A stretch of DNA of 64,000 nt from Ga0077548 sp035440445 (GTDB lineage: Bacteria; Pseudomonadota; Alphaproteobacteria; Rhizobiales; Xanthobacteraceae): NCBI GenBank assembly GCA_035440445.1, contig DAORMJ010000007.1, forward strand, positions 90,869 to 154,868, read 5' to 3'. This document shows positions 34,808 through 44,075 of this stretch, piece after piece. A program made the translations under genes and the position numbers. How positions within the stretch are numbered: position 1 is the first letter of the stretch; each line of letters starts with the position of its first letter. The notes beneath the pieces are model-generated. The model saw nothing but the letters and a program-made list of their open reading frames with translations. It had not been told where the DNA came from and did no database searches.

Positions 34808-35311
34808 ATGACAAGTGAAACTGAAACCCGCGAAACAAACCCGTTCTGGGATTTCTCTCTGCAGTTTTACCGGCAACCAGGCGTGGCCGATCTATGCCTT
34901 GCGCTGCAAGACAGACACGGCATCGATGTGAACCTGATGCTTTATATGCTGTGGCTAGCCACCCGCGGAACCAGCATTTCTCAAAGCGAGGTCGCGGCGA
35001 TCGCGCAGCAAATCAAGCATTGGCATGAGAATGTCGTCGTTCCGCTACGAAGCGTCCGGCGCAGCATCGCAAAATCCACCGTTACCGGTTCGAAAGCGGA
35101 GTTTCGCAATCGCGTGAAGGCACTGGAACTGGAAGCAGAACGGATCGAGCAGGACGATCTTTTCGCGCTTGCCAGCGCAGAGACTGCGAGCAAGTCAATG
35201 GACGCGGCCGCGCGACATAACCTGCGCAGTTACGCAGCCCACCTCGGGCGTGCGTTCGATGACGAAATCGAGAAGCTGGCCGAACTCTTGAAGAAACTCG
35301 AGAACAGCTAG
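34808..35311 (+). CDS. TIGR02444-like protein of unknown function
   Basis: A 167-residue soluble, largely helical protein. The opening NPFWDFSLQFYRQPGVADLCLALQ, with the FWxFSLxxY pattern, and NLMLYMLWLA are characteristic of the TIGR02444 uncharacterised proteobacterial family. The C-terminal half is Glu/Lys-rich and probably coiled. The start at 34808 places M before TSETETRETN; the frame extends 24 codons upstream without similarity. It overlaps the convergent ubiX by 4 bp. Function unknown. Confidence 0.8.
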   Translation: MTSETETRETNPFWDFSLQFYRQPGVADLCLALQDRHGIDVNLMLYMLWLATRGTSISQSEVAAIAQQIKHWHENVVVPLRSVRRSIAKSTVTGSKAEFRNRVKALELEAERIEQDDLFALASAETASKSMDAAARHNLRSYAAHLGRAFDDEIEKLAELLKKLENS

Positions 35312-35907
35312 TTGCCGCTCTCCTCTTTCCAGCGCTTTACCGCACCGACTTCTATGCCGAAATTGTCGAGCAATCGGCCGGCGGTGTGATTGATGATATC
35401 GTCAAGCGTCGTGGGCCGGGTATAGAACGCCGGCACCACCGGCGCGATCACCGCGCCAAGGTCCGAGAGTGTCGCCATCGTGCGCAGATGGCCCGCGTGC
35501 AGCGGTGTTTCGCGGACCGCAAGGACGAGCTTCCTGCGCTCTTTCAACACGACATCCGCCGCCCGGCTGACGAGCGAACTCGTTACCCCTGTCGCGATCT
35601 CGCTCATGGTTCGCATGGAGCACGGACACACCAGCATGCCCATGGTCTTGAATGAACCTGACGAGATCGACGCCCCGATGTCCGCAACGCCGTGATAGAC
35701 CGAAGCCAGTTCGCGGAGCTTCTTTGGCGGAATGTCGGTCTCATAGGTGACGGTCAGTTCGGCCGCCTTGCTCACCACGAGATGGGTTTCGATATCCGTG
35801 TTGCGCAGAAGTTCCAGAACGCGGATTCCGTAGATGACGCCGGAGGCTCCCGTAATTGCGACGACCAGCCTGCGGGAAGGCTCCGCTCTCGTGCCTGTGG
35901 GCGACAT
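35308..35907 (-). CDS. ubiX: UbiX family flavin prenyltransferase
   Basis: A 199-residue enzyme that attaches a dimethylallyl unit to reduced FMN to make prenylated FMN for UbiD-type decarboxylases. The N-terminal LVVAITGASGVIYGIRVLELL is the Rossmann-type flavin motif (ITGASG); VCPCSMRTMSEIATG, LVLAVRETPLHAGHLRTM and the C-terminal tail VGAVKRW complete the UbiX pattern. It is the last gene of the operon descending from 44953 and lies beside the operon that ends in ubiD. The catabolic UbiD is the probable client. Confidence 0.95.
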   Translation of the reverse strand: MSPTGTRAEPSRRLVVAITGASGVIYGIRVLELLRNTDIETHLVVSKAAELTVTYETDIPPKKLRELASVYHGVADIGASISSGSFKTMGMLVCPCSMRTMSEIATGVTSSLVSRAADVVLKERRKLVLAVRETPLHAGHLRTMATLSDLGAVIAPVVPAFYTRPTTLDDIINHTAGRLLDNFGIEVGAVKRWKEESGN

Positions 35908-36023
35908 ATTGGTTCACCAAGGTTTCAGAACGGCAGGCTTAGCATATTTCCGCCAGCGGTCACCCGGCCACCGCGGTCCGGCCCCGCGTCTTCCGATGCC
36001 GCACGACGCGACCAAGGGTTGGA

Positions 36024-36485
36024 CTATTGCGATGTCGCCGCGGGCTCGTCATGAAACTCCCTGGCAAATGACGAGAAGAACTGATCCGCAAGTTTTTTGG
36101 ACGTGGCTGTAATGAGACGCGACCCAAGGGAAGCGAGCTTCCCGCCGATGTCGGCTTTTGCTTCATAGGTCAGGACGGTCACTCCCTCGCGTTCCTCGAG
36201 CCTAACGATGGCGCCGCCCTTGGCAAAACCCGCAATCCCTCCGCTGCCCTGCCCGGCGATGCGATACCCATTGGGAGCGTCGATATCTTCCAGCGTCACG
36301 TTTCCGCTGAATGTCGCCGAGACCGGGCCCACTTTCAGCGCAACCTTGGCTGCAAACGCATTGTCCGATGTCTGGAGCAGTTCCTTGCAACCCGGAATGC
36401 AGCGGGCGAGCACGGCGGGATCGTTCAGCGCCGCCCACACTTTCTCCTTAGGCGCATTCAGCTGGTATTCTCCCGACAGATCCAT
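36024..36485 (-). CDS. CoxG family SRPBCC protein
   Basis: A 153-residue SRPBCC-fold protein. It begins MDLSGEYQLNAPKEKVWAAL and has VALKVGPVSATFSGNV and LTYEAKADIGGKLASLGSRL, the CoxG signature. CoxG proteins accompany CoxSML enzymes and have been linked to membrane or quinone association of the hydroxylase. Here it serves Mo-hydroxylase B, seven genes upstream in the same operon; the equivalent domain in cassette A is fused to the large subunit. The 116 bp between it and ubiX hold nothing I can identify. Confidence 0.92.
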   Translation of the reverse strand: MDLSGEYQLNAPKEKVWAALNDPAVLARCIPGCKELLQTSDNAFAAKVALKVGPVSATFSGNVTLEDIDAPNGYRIAGQGSGGIAGFAKGGAIVRLEEREGVTVLTYEAKADIGGKLASLGSRLITATSKKLADQFFSSFAREFHDEPAATSQ

Positions 36486-36503
36486 TGACGCCGATCCCCC
36501 TTA

Positions 36504-37215
36504 TTACACTGCGCAGTAGCGGTCCTGAATTTCAGGATCGGCCAGCAGCGCCGCCGCGCTGGAGCGGTGTACGATTTCGCCCTGATCGATGATGACCGCG
36601 CGGTCCGCGAGCTTCAGCNNNNNNNNNNNNNNNNNNNNNNNNNNNNNNNNNNNNNNNNNNNNNNNNNNNNNNNNNCTTGAAGAGCACTCCCATCTCCTCG
36701 ACCAGGATCGGCATGATCCCTTCGGACGGCTCGTCGAGCAGGATCATTTTCGGACCGGAAATCATCGCGCGCGCAATCGCCAACATTTGCTGCTCGCCGC
36801 CGGACATGGTGACGCCCTGCTGATCGAGCCGCTCTTTCAGGCGAGGAAAGGTTTCCGCAATTTCCGCGATCGCCTGCTCCTCATCCCGCTTCACCTTCGC
36901 GGAAACGAGACCGATCTGCAGGTTTTCTCTCACGCTCAGGCCCGGAACGATGCGGCGATCCTCGGGCACATATGCAAGCCCAAGGCCGAAGCGTTCATGC
37001 GCGCCAAGCGGCAACAGTTCCTTGCCGGCGAAGCGCACGCTTCCGGTCGCTTTCGGCATAAGCCCCATGATGGCCTTCATCGTGCTGGTTTTGCCCGCAC
37101 CGTTGCGGCCGACCAATGCCAGGATCTCACCTTCTTCGACATTGAAGGAGAGGTCATGCACGATATGGCTGGTGCCGTACCATGCGTTCAGTTTTTCGAC
37201 TTCAAGCATTGGCAT
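36504..37215 (-). CDS. livF: branched-chain-type ABC transporter ATP-binding protein (second LivF-like), interrupted by an assembly gap
   Basis: Walker A GRNGAGKTS, signature MSGGEQQ and Walker B MILLDEPSEG identify a LivF protein. A 57-N run at 36619-36675 removes the switch region. Past the gap the protein resumes in another frame as LKLADRAVIIDQGEIVHRSS and ends DRYCAV at 36504. The two sides are out of frame by one base, so the N run has the wrong length (for example 56 or 59 real bases); the gene itself is probably intact. Start: ATG at 37215 (MPM) or 37209. Confidence 0.85.
36619..36675. other. assembly gap, 57 N
   Basis: A run of 57 undetermined bases inside the second livF. Its length is incompatible with the reading frame on both sides. 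Confidence 0.99.
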
Positions 37216-37960
37216 TGCCCTGCCCCAGATAAACGCGGCGCACTTCCTTGTCGGACTGAATTTCTTCCGGCGTGCCGTCGGCAATCAGCTGCCCGTGGTG
37301 AAGCACGAGAATGCGGTCACTCAAACCGAGGATCATTTTCATCTTGTGCTCGACGAGTAGAATGGTCCGGTCCTTGGCCAGCTTCTCGATAAGCCCAACC
37401 ATGTCTTTCGACTCCTCCGGGCCCATGCCGGCGGTCGGCTCATCTAACAACAAAAGCTTCGGATCGGTTACGAGCGCGATGGCGATTTCAAGCGCGCGCT
37501 GCTCTCCATGGGAAAGAAATCGCGCGATGCGCGTGCGTTTCGCATAAAGGCCGACCGCCTGCAGCGCCTGGTCGGCGCGATCGCTGAGATTCTTGTCGAC
37601 GCTCCGGTGCCGCCAGATGTTAAAGCCGCCGTGGAACGCCTGGGCGCTCACCCGCACGTTTTCATGCACGCTCAACTGCGGAAAGATGTTCGTGATCTGA
37701 TACGAACGGGCGATACCGAGATGGGCGAACTTGTGATGCGGCAGCGCCGTCAGATCGTTGCCGGCAAACGTCAGCGATCCGGTGCTCGGCTTCAAGGCAC
37801 CCGAAAGTATATTGAAGAACGTGCTTTTGCCGGCGCCATTCGGCCCGATCACCGCGGTAACGCGATTGTTCCGGAATGTCGCGGAAATGCCCTTCAACGC
37901 GACAAAGGCGCCGAAGCTTTTGCCGACGTTGTTGACTGCGAGAAGCGGCGCCTCAGTCAT
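37202..37960 (-). CDS. livG: branched-chain-type ABC transporter ATP-binding protein (second LivG-like)
   Basis: A 252-residue ATPase with GPNGAGKST, FLSHGEQRALEIAIAL and LLLLDEPTAGMGPEE. IARSYQITNIFPQLSV is the LivG Q-loop. The start at 37960 overlaps the livM stop by 8 bp; the frame continues upstream inside livM without meaning. Part of the second liv system. Confidence 0.93.
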   Translation of the reverse strand: MTEAPLLAVNNVGKSFGAFVALKGISATFRNNRVTAVIGPNGAGKSTFFNILSGALKPSTGSLTFAGNDLTALPHHKFAHLGIARSYQITNIFPQLSVHENVRVSAQAFHGGFNIWRHRSVDKNLSDRADQALQAVGLYAKRTRIARFLSHGEQRALEIAIALVTDPKLLLLDEPTAGMGPEESKDMVGLIEKLAKDRTILLVEHKMKMILGLSDRILVLHHGQLIADGTPEEIQSDKEVRRVYLGQGNANA

Positions 37961-38957
37961 TTTTTCTTCCAAGATCAAGAAGCGTTCCCCAGATGCCCTT
38001 GGGCAGAAACAGCACGAAAAGGACGAAGACTGCGCCGACAAAAAGCTGCCAATGCGTGGTCCAGAGCGAGAGCACGTCTTCCATCACGAGGAACGACAAG
38101 GCTCCGACGAAAGGACCGAAGAAACTGCCCATGCCGCCAAGCAGCGTCATCATCACGACAAGGCTGGAGGTGTGATAGTGCAAGCTGTCGAGCGGCACGA
38201 TCGAGAGATGGATTGCAGCGAGGCTTCCTGCGAGACCACAGATCGCGCCCGACAGCACGAAAGAAAGCAGCTTCGCTCGCTCCACGTTATAGCCGCAGGC
38301 GCGCGCGCGCACCTCGTTCTCACGGATCGCCTCGATGGTCGCGCCGAAGGACGAGTTCAGGATCCGCGAAATCAGCCAGAGTGCCGCCGCGGTGAACACG
38401 AGCATGAAGTAGTATTTCTGTACGGGGTCGAGGAGATTGATCTGCCAGCCGGGCAGATCGATGCGCGCAACGGTGAAGCCGCGCAATCCGTTCTCGCCGC
38501 CGGTCCAGGAGGAGGCCTGCAACGCGGTGTAATAAACGAGTTGCGCAAGCGCGAGCGTCACCATCGAGAAATAGACGCCGCGGGTACGCACGGAAAGCGC
38601 GCCCATGATCAGCGCCAGCAAAGATGCTCCCGCAATGCCGATCGCGATTGCAGCGAACCAGCTCACGCCGTAATGCGCGATGGACATTCCGGTGAGATAC
38701 GCCGCCGCGCCGAAGAAGGCCGCATGCCCGAACGACAAAAGCCCAGTGTAGCCGAACAGAAGATTGTAGCCCACCGCGAAGGTGCCATAGATCAGCACGT
38801 TTACCGCGAGTGCCTTGGACGGCAATATCCACGGCAGGATGCAAAGCACTGCAATCGTCAGTGGCACCCGCCACTTCGAGGCAAGACTTAGAAGCGGACC
38901 AAGGCCAGTTTGCGCTTCGCCCGGTGAAGCCGTTGGTTGCTGCAAGGGAGCGGACAT
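37953..38957 (-). CDS. livM: branched-chain-type ABC transporter permease (second LivM-like)
   Basis: A 334-residue membrane protein. The LivM core YNLLFGYTGLLSFGHAAFFG, RTRGVYFSMVTLALAQ and GGMGSFFGPFVGA are present, and the end PKGIWGTLLDL matches the family. The start at 38957 lies 13 bp after the livH stop. Confidence 0.93.
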   Translation of the reverse strand: MSAPLQQPTASPGEAQTGLGPLLSLASKWRVPLTIAVLCILPWILPSKALAVNVLIYGTFAVGYNLLFGYTGLLSFGHAAFFGAAAYLTGMSIAHYGVSWFAAIAIGIAGASLLALIMGALSVRTRGVYFSMVTLALAQLVYYTALQASSWTGGENGLRGFTVARIDLPGWQINLLDPVQKYYFMLVFTAAALWLISRILNSSFGATIEAIRENEVRARACGYNVERAKLLSFVLSGAICGLAGSLAAIHLSIVPLDSLHYHTSSLVVMMTLLGGMGSFFGPFVGALSFLVMEDVLSLWTTHWQLFVGAVFVLFVLFLPKGIWGTLLDLGRKND

Positions 38958-38970
38958 CTTTTCTTTATCC

Positions 38971-39874
38971 TCAAGCACCGGCCGCAGCTTTGCCGAACAG
39001 GCCTTGCGGCCGGAACAGCAGCACAAGCGCCATCAATGCAAACATGGAAATCGTCGCCATTTCCGGCGCGAAGAGAGAAACCAGACTAACGACGACGCCG
39101 ACCAAGACACCCGCGATCACCGCGCCAAGGATCGAGCCGAGCGAGGAACGCGCCGGCAAGCGAACCCATCCCGCCGATCACGGTCACGACGAACGCCTCG
39201 GCAAGCACCAGCGTGCCCATCTCCGGGTTCACATTGCGCATCGGGGCTGCGAGCACGCCACCAAGAGCGGTCAGGCCGATGCCGATGCCGAACACGACAA
39301 ACCAGAGCTTGCGCATATCGACGCCAAGCACGCGCATGATCTGCGGATCGCGCGATCCGGCCCGGACGATGAGGCCGAACTTGGTTTTCTCGAGCCCGAC
39401 CCAGAGCAGCGCGAGAATGAGCACGACGGAGAAAATGACGAACAGTCGGTAGATCGGAAAGTATCCGATGCCGACATTCACCACGCCGACCAACGCCGAT
39501 GGCGTCGAGAACGGAATTCCATCATTGCCGAAGACGATGCGAACGCCTTCGACCAGGATATAGCCGAGGCCGAAGGTGAGCAGGATCGAGTCGTCAGGCG
39601 GCCTGTTGTAGAGCGGTCTTATCAGGAGCCGCTCGATCAATAGCCCGATTGCGCCGACGGCAAGCGGCGCGACCAGCAGCGCCCACCAGAAACTTCCGGT
39701 CTGCTCGGCAATCGCGACGCCGACATAGGCGCCGATCATGAACAGCGCCCCGTGCGCGAAGTTCACGACACCGAGCATTCCGAAAATGATCGTAAAACCG
39801 AGGGCGGTCATCACAAGAATGGCGCCAAGCACCGCTCCGGAAAGAAGCTGCATGCCGATCAGTTGCATATCCAT
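38971..39874 (-). pseudogene. livH: branched-chain-type ABC transporter permease (second LivH-like), frameshifted
   Basis: The first frame runs from 39874 (MDMQLIGMQLLSGAVLGAIL, NFAHGALFMIGAY) to GGMGSLAGAFLA, where family similarity stops, and continues as an out-of-family tail RLDPWRGDRG ending at 39086. The missing C-terminus (LGSILGAVIAG ... LLFRPQGLFGK) is in another frame ending at 38971. The span of 904 bases is 3x301+1, so a single extra base near 39140-39158 explains it. Compare the intact copy at 8222-9112. It may be a sequencing error or a real recent mutation that would disable this importer. Confidence 0.85.
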
Positions 39875-39903
39875 GACGACGCCCTCGGTCTTCAAGCCAA
39901 TGA

Positions 39904-41160
39904 TTACGCCGGGAAGCCCAGCTCTTTGCAGGTGCGAAGCATGGCCTCGCCGCCATCCTCGATCGCGCGGATCGAGAAAAGATCGGCCGGGTTCTTCATC
40001 TCGGCCTTCTTCTTCGATTCAAGCACGAGAACCGACTGCACCGACTGATGGTCGCACTTACGGTAGTATTGCGAGCCCTTTGCCACATCGTATTTCAGGG
40101 CTTCGAGTGCATCGACCATCTTCTCGTTCTCGGTCGAGCCGGCCTTCTTGATGGCGTCGAGCAGAGATTTCACGCCCGTATAGCCATAGGTGCCGTAATC
40201 GGTCGGGATCGCGCCGCCATGCTCCTTGCGGAAGGCATCGTTGAAGGTCTTTGCCGAGGCAACCTTGTCTTCCATGCCCCAGTAGTAGTTCGCGCCACCG
40301 ACGACGCCCTCGAAGGTTTCCGGGCCGACTGCTAGACGCTGGTTGTGCAGGATCACCGGCACGACGATTTTCGACTGCTGCTTCAGGCCGAACTCGGTCG
40401 CCTGCTTGATGGAGTTTGCCTGATCGCGGCCGAAGTTCGAGATGCAGAGCACGTCCGGCTTCGCCGCCAGAATGCGCGGCAGGAAGGTCGAATAATCCGG
40501 TGCGCCGAACGGATGCAGAATTTCGATCGCCGTTTCCGCGCCGATTTCCGCCTGCGCGCGCTTCCAGCCGCGAAGCATTTCATGGCCGTAGGCATAGTCG
40601 GCGACGAGATGGGCGACCTTCATGCCCTTCTTCAGCGTGTGCTTGGCGACCGCCGCGGTCGTCATGTGCGGGTTCAGCGCCTCATGGAAGGTATAGCGGC
40701 TAAAGTCCTTGACCTCGTTGATCGTATCGGACTGGCTGATGGAGATGTAGAGCACCTTGCGGACCCGCGTTACTTCGTTCACAGCGAGTTGGACCGCGCT
40801 CGACAGCGCGCCGACGACGGCATGCACCTTGTCCTTCTCGATCAGTTCGAGGGTACGCGTGGCCGCTTCACCCGCGTTCAGCTTGTCATCGCGAACGAGG
40901 AGTTCGGCCTTGCGTCCGTTGAGGCCGCCGGCTGCGTTGAACTGCTTGACCGCGAGTTCGGCGCTGCGCACCTGATCGCGCGCTTCCGCGCCGAACGGCC
41001 CGGTCAGCGGGCTTGGAAAGCCGATGCGGATTGCCTCGGCCTGCGCGCGGGCAATCCACGGCATCCCGACGACGCCGAGCGCCACGCCGGCACCCATTCC
41101 TGCAACCACCTGACGGCGCGACAGCAAACCTTTCCGGCCACGATTTCGATCTTTGTTCAT
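39904..41160 (-). CDS. branched-chain-type ABC transporter substrate-binding protein, Tat-exported
   Basis: A 418-residue type I periplasmic receptor. The N-terminus has a twin-arginine signal (LSRRQVVAGMGAGVALG, cleavage near ARAQA). The mature part starts IRIGFPSPLTGPFGAEARDQ. It differs clearly from the livK at 9155-10333, so the two systems have different ligands. It lies 18 bp after Mo-hydroxylase B, suggesting that it imports that enzyme's substrate or a related acid. Confidence 0.92.
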   Translation of the reverse strand: MNKDRNRGRKGLLSRRQVVAGMGAGVALGVVGMPWIARAQAEAIRIGFPSPLTGPFGAEARDQVRSAELAVKQFNAAGGLNGRKAELLVRDDKLNAGEAATRTLELIEKDKVHAVVGALSSAVQLAVNEVTRVRKVLYISISQSDTINEVKDFSRYTFHEALNPHMTTAAVAKHTLKKGMKVAHLVADYAYGHEMLRGWKRAQAEIGAETAIEILHPFGAPDYSTFLPRILAAKPDVLCISNFGRDQANSIKQATEFGLKQQSKIVVPVILHNQRLAVGPETFEGVVGGANYYWGMEDKVASAKTFNDAFRKEHGGAIPTDYGTYGYTGVKSLLDAIKKAGSTENEKMVDALEALKYDVAKGSQYYRKCDHQSVQSVLVLESKKKAEMKNPADLFSIRAIEDGGEAMLRTCKELGFPA

Positions 41161-41178
41161 TCCACCCTCCCTGAAGAG

Positions 41179-43575
41179 CTATCTTTTTTGTGATGACGAC
41201 GACCCATGTCCCAGCGCTGTCAAAAGGCGTTGCGGGGTCATGGGAACTTGAGAAACGCTCGCGCCGAATGGCGCGATGGCGTCATTGACCGCATTGAGAG
41301 CGGCTGCAGATGCGGCGGCGGTGCCCGCTTCGCCACACCCCTTAGCGCCGAGTTCGGTATCCTCCGTCGGCGTTTCCACGTGATCGATTTTGATATCCGG
41401 CATCTCGCACGCCATGGGTACGAGGTAATCGGCAAGCGAGCCGTTCTCCAGTTGACCGGTTTCGCTGTAGCGGCACTCTTCGAAGAACGCCGCGCCCAAT
41501 CCCTGCACCACGCCCCCCCGCACCTGCTCTTCCACGAGCATAGGGTTGATGATGCGGCCGCAGTCTTCGACCACCCATACGTTCAGGATTTTCGTGAAGC
41601 CGGTTTCGACATCGACCTCGACATGACAGGCCTGCACACCGTTGGTGAAGGCAAAAGGATAGCCTTGCGGCGAATAGTGGTGCGCGGCGGTCAGCTGCGG
41701 GCTTGTTCCGGGCGGAAGCGTGTCGGAGCGATAATAGGAAATGCGCGCGACTTCAGATAAGGGCAGCCGCTCTGTGCCTTCGGCAGCATCAACGATATTC
41801 CCGTTTCTCAGATCGAGGAGTTCCGGCTTTGATTGCAGGATCGCCGCCGCAACCGAAAGAATGTTGGCCTTGAGTTTCTTCGAAGCCTGCAGCGCGGTTT
41901 CGCCACCGATCCCGGCACCGCGACAGGCCCAGTTTGCACCGCCCTGCGGGGTCACATCCGTATCACCGGTGATGACGCGCACAAGCTCGCGCTCGACGCC
42001 GAGATGTTCGGCGACGATCTGGCCGATGATGGTCTCCGTGCCCTGCCCGTGCTCTCCGACGCTGATGAGGCACTGAACTTCGCCGGCCGGCGTGACCTTC
42101 AACACCGCACCATCCTGCGAGGAAATACGCGCGCCGCCGACGCCATAAAATGCGGGCGACGGATTGGTGATCTCAACGAACATCCCGATGCCAATGCCGC
42201 GATGAATGCCTTTCTCGCGCAGCGTCTTCTGCTCTGCGCGCAGACGATCATAGTCCATCAGCTTGTGAAGTTTTTCGAGGCAGGCCTCATGCGAAAGGCG
42301 CTCGAACTTGTATCCGGCCGGCGACGTGTAGGGATACATGTCCTGCGTTACGATATTCCGGCGGCGAATTTCAAACGGATCCATGCCGAGCTGCTGCGCG
42401 ACGCGATCCATCATGGATTCCGTGACAAGACACGCGACCGGGTGCCCGACCGCGCGATACTGGCTGGTTTGCACCTTGTTCTGAAAGACGACGCTAAGAT
42501 CCGCCCGATAGTCGCGAAAGCGATACGGCGCGCCGATCAGGCGCACGACCTGATTGCCTTCGACCACGCTGGTTCTGGGCGCGGTCGAAAACGGACCGAT
42601 CGCGGTCACATCATCGACTTTCATGCCGAGGATCGTTCCCTCTTTGTCGAACGCGATACTCGCTTTCACGCGATGATCGCGCGCATGAATATCCGACACG
42701 AAGGACTCGAGACGGTCGGCGACATATTTAACCGGCCGGCCGCACAGCATGCTGAGGCCCACCACCGACATGTCTTCATGATAGACATGCAGCTTCATGC
42801 CGAATGAACCGCCGATATCGGGCGCGATCACGCGCACGCGCGACTCCCGGATGCCGTAAAGCCGGCTGAACAGGTCCTGAAACTGGTATGGCGTCTGCGT
42901 CGCATGATAGACGGTGAGCGCCTCTTCCGGCGCATTATAGTCCGCAACGATGGCGCGCGGCTCCATCGTAACGGCGGTGTGACGACCCGAAATGATCGTC
43001 GCCTCGATCTCACCGTCGGCCTTCGCGAAGGCAGCCGCAACGTCGCCGCTCTCAACGGTCAGTTTGAAGGCGACGTTATCGCCGAGCTCGGGATAGATCC
43101 GCGTGGCATCGGGCTCGCGCGCCAGATCGATATCGGCAACCGGCTCTAGTTCCTCAAACTCAACCTGGATGAGATTCAAAGCATCTTCCGCAATCGCGCG
43201 CGTTTCGGCGACGACCGCAACTATAGCCTGTCCGGCCCACACAACTTTCCCGACCGCAAGCGGCAGTTGCGGCGCCGACTTCATGCCGCGAAAATGATCG
43301 AGGGTACCGACCCATGGCTTGCAGAGTTTCGCGAGGTCCTCGCCGGTCGCGACCAGATGAACGCCCTTCAACGCTTTCGCTTCCGAAATATCAATCGAAG
43401 TGATGTTGGCATGCGCGTAAGGACTGCGAAGAAACGCAGCGTGCAGCATGCGCGGCAGCTTGATGTCGGTGACGTAGCGCCCCTTGCCGGCAAGCAGACG
43501 CAGGGCATTTGGCCGCGTTACTGAGCGCCCGATATAGCTGTTCGGCCGATCTGCGTTATGAAGCGCGGCGCTCAT
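41179..43575 (-). CDS. Mo-hydroxylase B, molybdopterin-binding large subunit
   Basis: A 798-residue XDH/CoxL-type subunit. LAGKGRYVTDIKLPRMLHAA at the start, GGSFGMKLHVYHED for the cofactor contact, TSQYRAVGHP at the active-site loop, a QGTETIIGQIV cofactor motif and GAKGCGEAGTAA with the catalytic Glu. The loop sequence excludes a form I CO dehydrogenase. ATGA overlap with the 2Fe-2S subunit. Genes run FAD subunit, 2Fe-2S subunit, large subunit, then the second liv transporter. Confidence 0.94.
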   Translation of the reverse strand: MSAALHNADRPNSYIGRSVTRPNALRLLAGKGRYVTDIKLPRMLHAAFLRSPYAHANITSIDISEAKALKGVHLVATGEDLAKLCKPWVGTLDHFRGMKSAPQLPLAVGKVVWAGQAIVAVVAETRAIAEDALNLIQVEFEELEPVADIDLAREPDATRIYPELGDNVAFKLTVESGDVAAAFAKADGEIEATIISGRHTAVTMEPRAIVADYNAPEEALTVYHATQTPYQFQDLFSRLYGIRESRVRVIAPDIGGSFGMKLHVYHEDMSVVGLSMLCGRPVKYVADRLESFVSDIHARDHRVKASIAFDKEGTILGMKVDDVTAIGPFSTAPRTSVVEGNQVVRLIGAPYRFRDYRADLSVVFQNKVQTSQYRAVGHPVACLVTESMMDRVAQQLGMDPFEIRRRNIVTQDMYPYTSPAGYKFERLSHEACLEKLHKLMDYDRLRAEQKTLREKGIHRGIGIGMFVEITNPSPAFYGVGGARISSQDGAVLKVTPAGEVQCLISVGEHGQGTETIIGQIVAEHLGVERELVRVITGDTDVTPQGGANWACRGAGIGGETALQASKKLKANILSVAAAILQSKPELLDLRNGNIVDAAEGTERLPLSEVARISYYRSDTLPPGTSPQLTAAHHYSPQGYPFAFTNGVQACHVEVDVETGFTKILNVWVVEDCGRIINPMLVEEQVRGGVVQGLGAAFFEECRYSETGQLENGSLADYLVPMACEMPDIKIDHVETPTEDTELGAKGCGEAGTAAASAAALNAVNDAIAPFGASVSQVPMTPQRLLTALGHGSSSSQKR

Positions 43576-44075
43576 GCTGCGAGCTCCGCGCTGTCGCCCT
43601 TTGCGGCCCGCTCCTGAAGCACGGCCTCGATGGCGTCGACGATTGCTTCATAGCCCGTGCAACGGCAGTAGTTTCCGGACAGGCCGTCGCGGATTTCCTC
43701 GCGCGAGAGAGGCCCTTCCTGCTTTAGAATTTCATGCGCCGTTACCAGAACGCCCGGCGTGCAGAAGCCGCACTGAAGCGCATTGCGGTTGTGAAAGGCC
43801 CGCTGGATGTCAGCGATCTCTTTGCTTTCCGAAAGACCTTCCACGGTCTGGATGCTCTCTCCTTCGGCAGCGACGGCGAGCATCAAACAGGAGTGCACCG
43901 CCTTGCCATTCACGAGCACGAGGCAGGCACCGCAAACGCCCATCTCGCAGCCGAGATGCGTCCCCGTCAGTTCGAGATCGGTGCGCAGGAAATCGCCCAG
44001 CGTTGTGCGCGGCTCTACGAAGCGCTCAACTTCCTCGCCATTGACGATCATCGAAACCGGGACGCGCTCGCTCAT
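43572..44075 (-). CDS. Mo-hydroxylase B, 2Fe-2S subunit
   Basis: A 167-residue subunit with CEMGVCGACLV, HSCLML, CGFCTPGVL and NYCRCTGYEAIV providing the eight Cys of the two clusters. ATGA overlaps on both sides with the FAD and large subunit genes. Confidence 0.95.
   Translation of the reverse strand: MSERVPVSMIVNGEEVERFVEPRTTLGDFLRTDLELTGTHLGCEMGVCGACLVLVNGKAVHSCLMLAVAAEGESIQTVEGLSESKEIADIQRAFHNRNALQCGFCTPGVLVTAHEILKQEGPLSREEIRDGLSGNYCRCTGYEAIVDAIEAVLQERAAKGDSAELAA

Noticed and set aside
39086..39159. Programmed frameshift in the second livH
   Set aside because: No slippery heptamer or downstream stimulatory structure is visible and the intact livH at 8222-9112 needs none; an indel is simpler.
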